Made by a program: the position numbers and the translations under genes. Below, one piece after another: positions 1 to 9,654 of a DNA stretch of 64,000 nt. Below the pieces are notes generated by a model, which did not search any database, had not been told where the DNA came from, and was given only the letters and a program-made list of their open reading frames with translations. The DNA comes from Gillisia marina (GTDB lineage Bacteria; Bacteroidota; Bacteroidia; Flavobacteriales; Flavobacteriaceae). The stretch lies in assembly GCF_000258765.1 (NCBI RefSeq), contig NZ_AJLT01000023.1, forward strand, positions 1 to 64,000, written 5' to 3'. Each line of letters begins with the position of its first letter. Within the stretch, counting starts at the first letter, position 1.

Positions 1-10
1 TTTTTTTTAG

Positions 11-84
11 AGCCGATGGAGGGACTCGAACCCACGACCTGCTGATTACAAATCAGCTGCTCTAGCCAGCTGAGCTACATCGGC
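11..84 (-). tRNA. tRNA-Thr (anticodon TGT)
   Basis: On the minus strand the sequence folds as a complete cloverleaf with acceptor stem GCCGATG/CATCGGC, a GGTTCGAGTCC T-arm and anticodon TGT in the loop TTTGTAA. CCA is not encoded. It is identical to the tRNA-Thr at 18795-18868, so the window holds two copies. Confidence 0.96.
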
Positions 85-96
85 GTCTAATAAATA

Positions 97-363
97 TTAT
101 AACTTATTGATCTTCTCTACCAAAGCATTTGCTTTAGTTTCAAGTTCCTTTTCTATACCTTTAAAATGCTTCTTTTTATCTTCAACATTCTTCTGATTGA
201 TTTTAGCGATCAATTCGTCAAAAGCTACGATAGCTTCATCAACAATCGCCTCAGTTTTTTTAGGGTCTTGCTTAGGATCTGCTAATTGGTGGATATATGC
301 AGCTTCAATAATATCTCCCATCACATAATTCACATCCCTTTTTAACAATCTCTTACTTGCCAT
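97..363 (-). CDS. Small conserved protein of unknown function
   Basis: This 88-residue protein is highly charged and predicted helical, with no signal peptide or membrane segment. I recognise it only as a type of small cytoplasmic protein seen in flavobacteria and cannot assign a function. It starts with ATG at 363 and follows manA at 46 bases on the same strand, so it could be the last gene of the idi-queD-bcp-manA transcript or have its own promoter. A tRNA-Thr lies 12 bases downstream. Confidence 0.7.
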   Translation of the reverse strand: MASKRLLKRDVNYVMGDIIEAAYIHQLADPKQDPKKTEAIVDEAIVAFDELIAKINQKNVEDKKKHFKGIEKELETKANALVEKINKL

Positions 364-409
364 ATTTTCTAAATTTTAAGTTGCGAATTTAATCTATTTT
401 CCAATAATA

Positions 410-1387
410 CTACACACTTACCTCTAAAATTTTTGCTCCTGTACTATTTATTTTAATTTTTGAAGCAGAAGCCGGTATTAGTAAGGTTTCCCCTTGTTTC
501 AAAATTTCGGGATTTCCATTTTCTAAGCTAACAATTGATTCTCCTTCCACTCCCATCAGTATTAAAAAACAGTCTTTTTCAGCATAATCTTTGCTAAACT
601 CTCCTTCCACCGAAATAATGTTAGTCTTAAAATAAGTGGTATTTATTATTTTTGATGTAGCATTTGGCTGAATCTTATATGCTATTTCATGGCCATTTTC
701 ACTTGAAAGATCAATTGCTTCCAATGCCAGATCTGTATGTAATTCTCTTTTTTGCCCAGTTTCAGTTTTTCTATCCCAATCGTAAATTCTATAAGTAACA
801 TCCGAAGTTTGCTGAATCTCTGCCAGCATAACTCCTTTCCCAATGGCATGAACCAAGCCAGGAGGGATAATAAAAGCATCCCCAACCTGTACCTTAATTC
901 TATTTAAAGCTCTAGGAAGAGCATTATTTTCAACTAATTCTACATACTTAGATTTTGAAATTGGCTCTTTAAAGCCTAAAATAAGTTCAGCATCCTTATC
1001 TGCCTGCACGATATACCACATTTCGGTCTTGCCGAATGAGTTATGCTTTTCCTTTGCAATCTTATCGTTAGGATGAAGTTGAATTGATAGGTTTTCTGCA
1101 GCATCAATATACTTTATAAGCAGAGGAAATTTAATTCCGAAGTTCTTAAACACATCCTTTCCAACCAATTCTTCTTTATATTTCTTTAGTAACCACTGAA
1201 GAGATTTGCCTTTTAATTTACCATTGGCAACTATAGAAGTATCATTTTCAAGATCTGATATTTCCCAGCTCTCTCCGGTTTTATTAGATACTGTGTTCTT
1301 ATTGAATAAAGATTTCAACTTACTTCCACCCCAAATCTTTTCTTTAATTATAGGCTCAAATTTCAAAAGATACAATTCATTCCTCAT
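410..1387 (-). CDS. manA: Mannose-6-phosphate isomerase, class I
   Basis: The enzyme interconverts mannose 6-phosphate and fructose 6-phosphate and feeds GDP-mannose and polysaccharide synthesis. The 325 residues show the type I phosphomannose isomerase zinc site: QLHPND at 103-108, the EMWY glutamate near 122 and PPGLVHAIG at 175-183, followed by the conserved YRIYDWDR stretch. The length suits the short bacterial form. The gene begins 4 bases after bcp, as the fourth gene of a compact minus-strand operon (idi, queD-like, bcp, manA). The family call is firm. The in vivo sugar preference is inferred. Confidence 0.93.
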   Translation of the reverse strand: MRNELYLLKFEPIIKEKIWGGSKLKSLFNKNTVSNKTGESWEISDLENDTSIVANGKLKGKSLQWLLKKYKEELVGKDVFKNFGIKFPLLIKYIDAAENLSIQLHPNDKIAKEKHNSFGKTEMWYIVQADKDAELILGFKEPISKSKYVELVENNALPRALNRIKVQVGDAFIIPPGLVHAIGKGVMLAEIQQTSDVTYRIYDWDRKTETGQKRELHTDLALEAIDLSSENGHEIAYKIQPNATSKIINTTYFKTNIISVEGEFSKDYAEKDCFLILMGVEGESIVSLENGNPEILKQGETLLIPASASKIKINSTGAKILEVSV

Positions 1388-1391
1388 CCTG

Positions 1392-1841
1392 TTATGTCTT
1401 AAGTTTTTCTAATGCTTTTTTGGTGTGAGATGCAGCATTTAGGTTGTTATACTGCATAATGAGCTTACCACCTTTATCAAACACGAAAGTTACTCTTCCC
1501 GGTAAAAGCCCCATTAATGATGGCTTCACCCCAAAGGCAGAGCGCGCTTTTTTATTTATATCAGATAAAAATATGAATGGTAATTTATATTTGGTTTTAA
1601 ACCTTTTATGTGAAGCTTCAGAGTCGGAACTTATTCCAATCACTTCTGCATTCAATGCCTTAAAATCTTCATATTTATCCCTAAAATCACAAGCTTCCTT
1701 TACACAACCGGGAGTAAAGTTCTTCGGATAAAAATATACAACCAACGCTTTCTTTCCAGAGAATTTGTTTAATTCAAATAGTTGCCCAGATTCATCCGGA
1801 ATACTAATATTTGGAATCTTATCACCAATTTTTAAATCCAT
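1392..1841 (-). CDS. bcp: Thioredoxin-dependent peroxiredoxin, BCP/PrxQ type
   Basis: This cytoplasmic 149-residue peroxiredoxin would reduce hydrogen peroxide and organic peroxides with thioredoxin as donor. The motif NFTPGCVKEACDFRD contains the peroxidatic cysteine at 46 and a second cysteine at 51, the Cys-X4-Cys arrangement of atypical two-cysteine BCP proteins. Its ATG abuts the stop codon of the preceding QueD-like gene with no gap, which indicates translational coupling in the operon. Confidence 0.93.
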   Translation of the reverse strand: MDLKIGDKIPNISIPDESGQLFELNKFSGKKALVVYFYPKNFTPGCVKEACDFRDKYEDFKALNAEVIGISSDSEASHKRFKTKYKLPFIFLSDINKKARSAFGVKPSLMGLLPGRVTFVFDKGGKLIMQYNNLNAASHTKKALEKLKT

Positions 1842-2252
1842 TTACTCGCCCTTATAAGTTACAAAATTTCTTGGTGTTTCATATAGGGTTATACTAAGTT
1901 CTAAGCTCTGTACTAATTTTGGTCTTAATCTATTCCAAATAACAACAGCGATGTTTTCGGCGGTAGGATTTAGTTTTTTAAATTCTTCTACTTCAACATT
2001 TAAATTCTTATGATCTAGATACTCTTCTATTTCAGAAGCAATAAGATTTTTTAAAACCTTCATATCTACCACAAATCCTGTTTCCGGGTCTATATCTCCT
2101 TTTACAGATACTGTTAATTCATAATTATGGCCGTGAAAATTAGGGTTGCTGCATTTTCCGAATATATCCCGATTCTTATCATCATCCCAGTCCTTACGAT
2201 ATAATCTGTGCGCAGCGTTAAAATGAGCCTTTCTATGTACAGTTACTTTCAT
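1842..2252 (-). CDS. queD: 6-carboxytetrahydropterin / 6-pyruvoyltetrahydropterin synthase family protein
   Basis: This 136-residue protein belongs to the PTPS/QueD family, which converts dihydroneopterin triphosphate in the queuosine or related pterin pathway. Zinc-ligand histidines are visible at 10/15 (HFNAAH) and 40/42 (HGH), with the catalytic cysteine at 34 in FGKCSNP and a late YETPRN glutamate. Its ATG overlaps the TGA of idi as ATGA. The queuosine role is inferred from the family, since other que genes are not in this window. Confidence 0.88.
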   Translation of the reverse strand: MKVTVHRKAHFNAAHRLYRKDWDDDKNRDIFGKCSNPNFHGHNYELTVSVKGDIDPETGFVVDMKVLKNLIASEIEEYLDHKNLNVEVEEFKKLNPTAENIAVVIWNRLRPKLVQSLELSITLYETPRNFVTYKGE

Positions 2253-2767
2253 CGTTCTATAGATTGGTAATATTTTTCAAAAATAATTTTAAACCATTCG
2301 GTATATGCCGTTGGGTTATTTTCCATATCCTTGGCCACATCGTCTAGACCCACCCATTTCCATGCTTCAGCTTCCTCAGGATTCAATTGTGGTTGTTTAT
2401 TATAGTTTCCAACCAAGATGTGGTCAAATTCATGCTCTGTCAAACCATTATCAAATGGCGCCTTATAAATGAAGGAAATGGTATCTTCTAATTCTGTAGA
2501 AAAACCCATTTCTTCCTGTAAACGTCTTTTTCCGGCTTCAATATTAGTCTCTCCTTCTCTTTGATGGCTACAGCATGTGTTAGTCCAAAGTCCCGGGGAA
2601 TGGTATTTTGTTAATGCTCTTTGTTGAAGCATTAACTCCTTCTTTTCATTAAATATAAATACGGAAAATGCACGGTGTAAGAGTCCTTTTTCGTGGGCTT
2701 CCATCTTTGGCATTAAACCAATAGGCTCATCCTTTTGATTTACCAAGATCACTTTTTCTTCGGTCAT
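2249..2767 (-). CDS. idi: Isopentenyl-diphosphate delta-isomerase, type I
   Basis: The enzyme interconverts isopentenyl and dimethylallyl diphosphate for isoprenoid synthesis. The 172 residues carry a Nudix-like fold with WTNTCCSH (catalytic cysteine) near residue 65 and QEEMG near 85, both diagnostic of type I IDI. I chose the ATG at 2767 because the upstream in-frame extension (YFWFSIL) is not family-like and because a TATTTTTG promoter box lies at 2784-2791. It is the first gene of a four-gene operon. Confidence 0.93.
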   Translation of the reverse strand: MTEEKVILVNQKDEPIGLMPKMEAHEKGLLHRAFSVFIFNEKKELMLQQRALTKYHSPGLWTNTCCSHQREGETNIEAGKRRLQEEMGFSTELEDTISFIYKAPFDNGLTEHEFDHILVGNYNKQPQLNPEEAEAWKWVGLDDVAKDMENNPTAYTEWFKIIFEKYYQSIER

Positions 2768-2783
2768 AACTAAAATTGAAAAC

Positions 2784-2791
2784 CAAAAATA
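2784..2791 (-). promoter_or_regulatory. Putative -7 box (TATTTTTG) for the idi operon
   Basis: The minus strand reads TATTTTTG, a match to the Bacteroidota -7 consensus TAnnTTTG, 16 bases before the idi ATG. No convincing TTG box is seen at the proper distance, so the call is moderate. Confidence 0.45.
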
Positions 2792-2902
2792 CAAAATAGC
2801 ATCACCAAATCATAGGAAAAGTAGGTGCTAAGGACGGGAAATGCATTTTTAAATATTAAGATCCAAATCCCGGAACAATTCCCATTTCTAGATCAAAAAT
2901 TT

Positions 2903-2910
2903 TATCTTTG
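2903..2910 (+). promoter_or_regulatory. Putative -7 box (TATCTTTG) for prfC
   Basis: TATCTTTG matches the TAnnTTTG consensus and ends 17 bases before the prfC ATG, giving a short leader. Confidence 0.6.
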
Positions 2911-2927
2911 CAGCCTTAAATAAGGAT

Positions 2928-4514
2928 ATGAAATTTACCGACGAGATAAAAAGAAGGAGAACATTTGGCATTATTTCTCACCCAGATGCCGGAAAAACCA
3001 CTTTAACTGAAAAACTTTTACTTTTTGGTGGGGCAATCCAAGAAGCCGGGGCGGTAAAATCTAATAAAATAAAAAAAGGTGCCACTAGTGATTTCATGGA
3101 AATCGAGCGGCAGCGTGGAATTTCTGTAGCAACCTCGGTTTTGGCGTTTGAATATGACGGAATAAAAATAAATATTCTAGATACTCCAGGTCATAAGGAT
3201 TTTGCTGAAGACACTTTTAGAACTTTAACCGCTGTAGATAGCGTTATTGTGGTGATAGATGTTGCGAAAGGTGTAGAGGAACAAACCGAAAAACTCGTAG
3301 AGGTTTGTAGAATGCGAAATATCCCAATGATCGTTTTTATAAATAAAATGGATCGTGAAGGAAAAGATGCCTTTGAACTTTTAGATGAGATAGAGCAAAA
3401 ATTGAGCTTAAGAGTTACTCCTTTAAGTTTTCCTATTGGAATGGGTTACGACTTTAAAGGGATTTATAATATCTGGGAGAAGAATATCAACCTATTTACT
3501 GGAGATTCCAGAAAAGACATTGAAGAGACCATTGAAATCTCCGATTTGAAATCTGAAAAATTAGATGAACTTTTAGGCTCTAAAGCTGCTAATACTTTAC
3601 GGGAAGAAATTGAATTAATAGACGGTGTTTACCCGAATTTTGATAATAAGGAATACTTAGAAGGAAATTTACAACCGGTATTCTTTGGGTCTGCGCTTAA
3701 TAATTTTGGAGTACGAGAATTATTAGATTGTTTTGTTAGTATAGCACCAACTCCCCGTGCAAAAGACAGTGAAGAAAGAACTGTAGAACCTAACGAAAAA
3801 CAATTTACCGGTTTTGTATTTAAAATTCATGCCAATATGGATCCAAAGCACCGTGACCGTTTAGCATTTATAAAGATAGTATCAGGAATTTTTGAAAGAA
3901 ATAAACCCTATTTGCATGTGAGACATAGGAAAAATTTAAAATTCTCGAGTCCGAATGCATTCTTTGCTGAAAAGAAGGAAATTGTAGACACTTCGTATCC
4001 TGGCGATATTGTGGGATTACACGATACCGGAAACTTTAAAATTGGAGATACCTTAACTGAAGGGGAAGTGCTTAATTACAGAGGTATCCCAAGTTTTTCT
4101 CCGGAACATTTTAGATATATCAATAACGCTGACCCTATGAAATCCAAGCAGTTGGAAAAAGGGATAGATCAGCTAATGGACGAAGGAGTTGCACAGTTAT
4201 TTACTCTGGAAATGAACAATCGGAAAGTAATTGGAACGGTTGGAGCTTTGCAATTTGAAGTTATTCAGTACAGATTAGAGCATGAATATGGTGCTAAATG
4301 TACCTATGAAAATGTAAATGTATTTAAAGCGACTTGGGTAGAAGTAAAAGATCCAAAAAGTGAAGAATTTAAAGACTTTAAAAGAGTGAAATCAAAATTC
4401 TTAGCTAAAGACAAAAGAGGACAATTGGTTTTCTTCGCCGATTCTCAGTTCTCTTTACAAATGACACAATCTAAATATCCGAGTATTAAATTTCATTTGG
4501 TATCTGAGTTTTAA
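2928..4514 (+). CDS. prfC: Peptide chain release factor 3
   Basis: RF3 is a translational GTPase that ejects RF1 or RF2 from the ribosome after termination. The 528-residue protein has the G1 motif SHPDAGKTT at 17-25, a switch region RQRGISVATSV, G3 DTPGHKDF and G4 NKMD, followed by the RF3-specific C-terminal domain. The length matches the family. It stands alone on the plus strand with its own promoter box and is followed by a strong intrinsic terminator. Confidence 0.97.
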   Translation: MKFTDEIKRRRTFGIISHPDAGKTTLTEKLLLFGGAIQEAGAVKSNKIKKGATSDFMEIERQRGISVATSVLAFEYDGIKINILDTPGHKDFAEDTFRTLTAVDSVIVVIDVAKGVEEQTEKLVEVCRMRNIPMIVFINKMDREGKDAFELLDEIEQKLSLRVTPLSFPIGMGYDFKGIYNIWEKNINLFTGDSRKDIEETIEISDLKSEKLDELLGSKAANTLREEIELIDGVYPNFDNKEYLEGNLQPVFFGSALNNFGVRELLDCFVSIAPTPRAKDSEERTVEPNEKQFTGFVFKIHANMDPKHRDRLAFIKIVSGIFERNKPYLHVRHRKNLKFSSPNAFFAEKKEIVDTSYPGDIVGLHDTGNFKIGDTLTEGEVLNYRGIPSFSPEHFRYINNADPMKSKQLEKGIDQLMDEGVAQLFTLEMNNRKVIGTVGALQFEVIQYRLEHEYGAKCTYENVNVFKATWVEVKDPKSEEFKDFKRVKSKFLAKDKRGQLVFFADSQFSLQMTQSKYPSIKFHLVSEF

Positions 4515-4540
4515 CAGCGACGTTTTTTTTATAAAAATAT

Positions 4541-4571
4541 AAAACCCCGAAGGAGATCCTTCGGGGTTTTT
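4541..4571 (+). terminator. Intrinsic terminator of prfC
   Basis: AAAACCCCGAAGGA pairs with TCCTTCGGGGTTTT and ends in a T run. The flanking A run makes it usable on both strands. Confidence 0.85.
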
Positions 4572-4695
4572 GATAATCTTTAAGTACAAAATTTCATTCC
4601 GATCCCGAAAGCTTTCGGGAGATGAATCTCATTAATTCTCCAGAGATTCTTCACTCCATTTCATTTCGTTCAGAATGACAAGTTGAAGTGAGTTC

Positions 4696-4737
4696 ATAAA
4701 TAAAACCCTGAAGAAAACTCTTCAGGGTTTTATTTAT
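4696..4737 (-). terminator. Intrinsic terminator, probably for the rpoC-DUF3467 transcript
   Basis: A perfect 19-base stem (arms 4696-4714 and 4719-4737, core ACCCTGAAGA/TCTTCAGGGT) with a four-base loop and A/T-rich flanks. It is the first strong hairpin downstream of the DUF3467 gene and could also back up the prfC terminator. Confidence 0.75.
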
Positions 4738-4836
4738 AATTGAATGTGTCATATTGAGATTGTCGAAATATGATTTGAAATACAACTATTAAAACTTCTC
4801 GACTCCGCTCGAAGTGACATACTATACATAAAAAAT

Positions 4837-5151
4837 TTAGGCCTGTCCAGTTGGGCCAAAATTCAATGGAATAGGCGGTTGCTCGTAATCCTTTATTTCA
4901 CCATGTGCTTTTTCAAAACGCTTCACATTATCTCCCAAGGCCTTCAATAATCTCTTAGCGTGTTGCGGCGTTAAAATAATCCTTGATTTTACCTTGCTTT
5001 TGGGTGTTCCGGGCATTATACTCACAAAATCCACCACGAATTCTGAAACAGAATGATTGATAATAGCTAAATTGGAATAGGTTCCTTCAGCTATTTTTTC
5101 ATCCAGTTCTATATTAATCTGTCCTTGTTTTGCATTTTTATCATCACTCAT
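4837..5151 (-). CDS. DUF3467 domain protein downstream of rpoC
   Basis: This cytoplasmic protein of 104 residues belongs to the small DUF3467 family, whose function is unknown. The recognisable segment covers NLAIINHSVSEFVVDFVSIMPG through ILTPQHAKRLLKALGDN. I chose the ATG at 5151 (MSDDKNAK) over one 14 codons upstream because family members start near this charged segment. It follows rpoC on the same strand and is probably co-transcribed, although hairpins lie in the gap. Confidence 0.85.
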   Translation of the reverse strand: MSDDKNAKQGQINIELDEKIAEGTYSNLAIINHSVSEFVVDFVSIMPGTPKSKVKSRIILTPQHAKRLLKALGDNVKRFEKAHGEIKDYEQPPIPLNFGPTGQA

Positions 5152-5173
5152 AATTTCAATAGTTTTGTCTAAA

Positions 5174-5265
5174 ATAAGAAAATCTGCATTCAATCGGCCG
5201 AAGCGTCAAAAAATGCAGATTTCTTATGATTTATTTCCTGTCCCACTTTTCAGCAAAACAGGAAA
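5174..5265 (-). promoter_or_regulatory. Two hairpins between rpoC and the DUF3467 gene
   Basis: AATAAGAAAATCTGCATT (5173-5190) pairs with AATGCAGATTTCTTAT (5212-5227) with one bulge, and TTTCCTGT (5234-5241) pairs with ACAGGAAA (5258-5265). They could partly terminate transcription or protect the rpoBC message. No clean T run follows, so a role is inferred only. Confidence 0.45.
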
Positions 5266-5273
5266 CGAATTTA

Positions 5274-8200
5274 TTAATTATAGTTTACTTCCTGCTTTTT
5301 CTCCATCATTTCGTTAAGATCCTCTTTAGAACCAACAATAATGTTATCATAAGCACGCATTCCAGTACCTGCAGGGATCTTATGTCCAACGATAACGTTC
5401 TCCTTAAGTCCTTCTAGGTAATCTATCTTACCGGCTACCGCTGCCTCATTTAACACCTTCGTAGTTTCCTGGAAGGAAGCTGCAGAGATGAATGATTTAG
5501 TTTGTAGGGAAGCTCTTGTTATACCTTGTAGAATTGGTGTTGCTGTTGCATTTACCGCATCTCTAGCTGTAGCAAGTTCTTTATCCTCTCTTCTTAAAGA
5601 TGAATTCTCATCTCTTAGTTCACGAACACTTACAAGCTGACCCGCTTTCAGTTTAGTAGACTCTCCTGGATTTTCAATTACCTTCAATCCAAATAGATTG
5701 TCATTTTCTTCAATGAAGTCTGACTTATGGATTAATTGGTTCTCTAAGAAAATAGTATCCCCAGAATCTACGATTCTTACTTTACGCATCATTTGTCTTA
5801 CAACAACTTCAAAGTGCTTGTCGTTAATCTTCACCCCTTGTAAACGATATACTTCTTGTACTTCATTCACCAAGTATTGCTGAACCGCGTTTGGTCCTTT
5901 AATACTCAAGATGTCTTCCGGAGTAATAGATCCATCAGATAATGGCATTCCCGCACGTACGTAATCGTTCTCCTGAACTAGAATCTGGTTAGAAAGTTTA
6001 ACTAAATACTTTTTAACTTCTCCTAATTTAGACTCAACGATAATCTCACGGTTACCTCTTTTGATCTTACCAAAAGAAATCACACCATCTATCTCACTAA
6101 CAACTGCAGGGTTAGAAGGGTTACGCGCTTCGAATAATTCGGTTACACGTGGAAGACCTCCTGTAATATCCCCGGCTTTAGAAGATTTTCTAGGTATTTT
6201 AACCAAAATCTTACCAACCTTGATCTTTTCATCTTTATCTACCATAAGGTGAGCCCCAACCGGTAGGTTATAAGAACGAATAACTTCATCCTTCTTACCT
6301 AAAATAAGTAAGGTTGGAATCATTTTCTTGTTCTTAGAATCTGAAATTACTTTTTCCTGGAATCCGGTTTGCTCATCTATTTCAACTTGGTAGGTATATC
6401 CTTGTTCGATATTCTCGTACTTAATCTTACCAGCAAATTCTGAAATGATCACCCCGTTATAAGGATCCCACTGACAAACAACATCATTAGCTTCACAGTG
6501 TCGCCACTCTTAATAAAGATTTGAGAACCATAAGGGATGTTATTAGTACTAAGTACAACTCCGGTTTTCTTATCCTTTACTTTAAGCTCTGAAGTTCTAG
6601 AGATCACGATATCGGTAATACTTCCATCTGGACCTTCACCTTTTACAACCTTTAAATCTTCAATTTCTGCAACTCCACCAAACTTAACAATAAGTTTGTT
6701 TTCTTCTGAAATGTTTCCTGCAATACCACCCACGTGGAAGGTACGTAGTGTAAGTTGTGTTCCCGGCTCTCCAATAGATTGCGCAGCAACAACACCTACA
6801 GCTTCTCCACGTTGCACCAATTTATTGGTTGCAAGGTTTCTACCGTAACATTTCACACAAATTCCTTTCTTAGCCTCACAAGTAAGAGCAGATCTTACTT
6901 CAACACTTGGAATAGGTGCTTCGTTTATTTTCTTAACAGCATCTTCAGAAATCTCTTCTCCCGTAGAAACTAAAAGTTCTTCAGTTAAAGGGTTATAAAT
7001 ATCATTTAAGGAAATTCTTCCTACAATACGTTCTCCTAAAGATTCTACTATTTCATCATTCTTCTTAAGTGGTGTAACTTCTACTCCTCTTAATGTTCCA
7101 CAGTCTTCTTCATTAACAATAACATCTTGTGAAACATCTACCAATCTACGAGTTAAGTAACCCGCATCGGCAGTTTTAAGTGCAGTATCGGCAAGACCTT
7201 TACGAGCACCGTGAGTCGAGATAAAGTATTCAAGAATTGAAAGACCTTCCTTAAAGTTGGATAAAATCGGGTTTTCAATAATTTCTCCTCCTCCAGAGTT
7301 GGATTTCTTAGGCTTAGCCATCAATCCACGCATTCCGGTTAACTGACGAATCTGTTCTTTAGATCCACGCGCACCAGAATCAAGCATCATATACACAGAG
7401 TTGAATCCTTGGTTATCCTCACGGATACGCTTCATTGCCAATTCTGTAAGTCCTGCATTTGTTGCAGTCCAAATATCAATTACCTGATTATAACGCTCGT
7501 TATTGGTAATAAGACCCATGTTATAGTTACCAATGATTCCTTCCACCTGTTCGTTGGCTTCATCAATCATAGATTGCTTTTCTTCCGGGATAATAATATC
7601 ACCTAAACTGAATGATAAACCACCTGTATAAGCGAATTTATATCCTAAAGTTTTGATCTGATCAAGGAATTCAGCAGTTTCAGCAACACTTGTTAACTTT
7701 AATACTCTTCCAATAATATCACGTAAAGATTTTTTAGTTAAAACCTCATTGATAAACCCAGCTTTTGCAGGTACTGTTTCATTAAACAATACTCTACCAG
7801 TGGTAGTTTCAATAACTTTCTTAACTAATTCTCCTTCTTCATTTAAATCTAGCGTTCTTATTTTTATTGAAGCATTAAGATCTACCATTTTCTCGTTGAA
7901 AGCGATAACAACCTCTTCTGCTGAATAAAAAGTAAGTCCTTGCCCTTTAATCTTCACTTCATCTGTAGATACTCTTTGTTTGGTCATGTAATAAAGACCA
8001 AGTACCATATCCTGAGATGGAACCGTAATTGGTGATCCATTAGCAGGGTTCAATATGTTGTGAGAACCTAACATTAAAAGTTGCGCTTCCAAGATAGCTT
8101 CTGGTCCAAGTGGCAAGTGTACCGCCATTTGATCCCCATCAAAATCGGCGTTGAATGCCGTAGTTGCTAATGGGTGAAGTTGGATTGCTTTTCCTTCAAT

Positions 8201-9575
8201 AAGTTTTGGTTGGAATGCCTGGATTCCTAAACGGTGAAGCGTAGGAGCCCTGTTCAATAATACAGGATGTCCTTTAAGAACATTCTCTAATATATCCCAA
8301 ACAACTGGTTCTTTTTTTGTCTATGATCTTCTTGGCAGACTTCACAGTTTTTACAATTCCTCTTTCGATTAGTTTTCTAATCACGAAAGGCTTGTAAAGT
8401 TCTGCAGCCATATCCTTAGGAATACCACATTCAAACATTTTTAATTCTGGTCCTACAACAATTACAGAACGAGCAGAATAATCTACACGCTTACCAAGTA
8501 AGTTCTGACGGAAACGCCCTTGTTTTCCTTTTAAGGAATCTGAAAGGGATTTTAATGGTCTGTTAGAATCTGTTTTTACTGCTGAAGACTTTCTTGTATT
8601 ATCGAATAACGAATCTACAGATTCCTGTAGCATACGTTTTTCGTTACGAAGAATTACCTCTGGAGCTTTAATTTCCATCAATCGCTTTAAACGATTGTTA
8701 CGAATAATAACTCTACGGTAAAGATCATTTAAATCTGAAGTTGCAAAACGTCCACCATCCAAAGGCACTAAAGGTCTAAGTTCTGGAGGAGTAATTGGCA
8801 CAACCTTCATAATCATCCATTCCGGAAGGTTCTCTCTATTCTTATTTGCATCACGGAAAGCCTCTACAACCTGAAGTCTTTTTAAAGCCTCTGTTTTACG
8901 TTGTTTAGAAGTTTCGTTGTTCGCTTTATGTCTTAAATCGTAAGAAAGCTCATCAAGATCTATTCTTTTTAAAAGTTCTATCAAACATTCAGCTCCCATC
9001 TTAGCGATGAATTTATTTGGATCTGCATCGTCCAAATAAAGATTTTCTTGTGGAAGGGTGTCTAAAATATCAAGATATTCTTCTTCTGTTAAGAAGTCCA
9101 TCTTTTTTACTGGTTCACCTTCAGCATTCTTTGCAATACCTGCCTGGATCACTACATAACGTTCGTAGTAAATAATCATGTCCAATTTCTTGGATGGAAG
9201 ACCCAATAAGTATCCTATTTTGTTTGGTAAAGAACGGAAATACCAGATATGTGCTACAGGTACAACCAAGTTAATGTGCCCAACACGGTCACGACGTACT
9301 TTTTTCTCTGTAACTTCTACCCCACATCTATCACATACAATTCCTTTGTATCGGATTCTTTTATATTTTCCACAGGCACATTCGTAATCCTTTACAGGAC
9401 CAAAAATTCGCTCACAGAATAACCCGTCACGCTCAGGCTTGTGCGTACGATAATTGATAGTTTCAGGCTTAAGAACTTCTCCTCTGGATGCCGCTAAAAT
9501 GGATTCCGGGGAAGCTAAACCTATAGAGATTTTATCAAACCTCTGTTCTGTACTCTTTTCATTATTTCTAGCCAT
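5274..9575 (-). CDS. rpoC: DNA-directed RNA polymerase subunit beta' (two frameshifts)
   Basis: This is the catalytic large subunit. N-terminal zinc-ribbon cysteines ([16 protein letters not shown]) and the Mg-binding NADFDGDQ motif are present. The reading frame is broken twice. At 8312-8318 a run of seven T (A on the coding strand) should be six: the frame then continues [11 protein letters not shown] instead of ending at RECS. Near 6491-6493 one coding-strand A is missing (GTGAAGCT for GTGAAAGCT), and correction gives [16 protein letters not shown]. The two changes cancel in length, giving 1433 residues. Because rpoC is essential and single-copy, sequencing error is most likely. I chose the ATG at 9575 (MARNNEK) rather than a TTG two codons upstream. 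It follows rpoB by about 80 bases. Confidence 0.95.
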
Positions 9576-9654
9576 AATCAATGCTATCTAATTATTGTGA
9601 AAATCCTGTATTATAGGTTGAGCACTTTCGCACTACACCTATACTAACAGTATA

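Larger units (their letters stand above)
4515..4836. other. Intergenic region of 322 bases with two terminators and palindromic repeat remnants
   Basis: No gene is visible. Two convergent-type terminator hairpins lie here (4541-4571 and 4696-4737). Around them are degenerate copies of flavobacterial intergenic palindromes: CCCGAAAGCTTTCGGG near 4604, and a longer inverted pair formed by ATATTGAGATTGTCGAAAT near 4751 and TTCTCGACTCCGCTCGAAG near 4796. Confidence 0.6.

Noticed and set aside
682-885. Alternative-frame reading frame inside manA on the same strand
   Set aside because: It lies wholly inside a well-supported gene, has no family features and no start signal.
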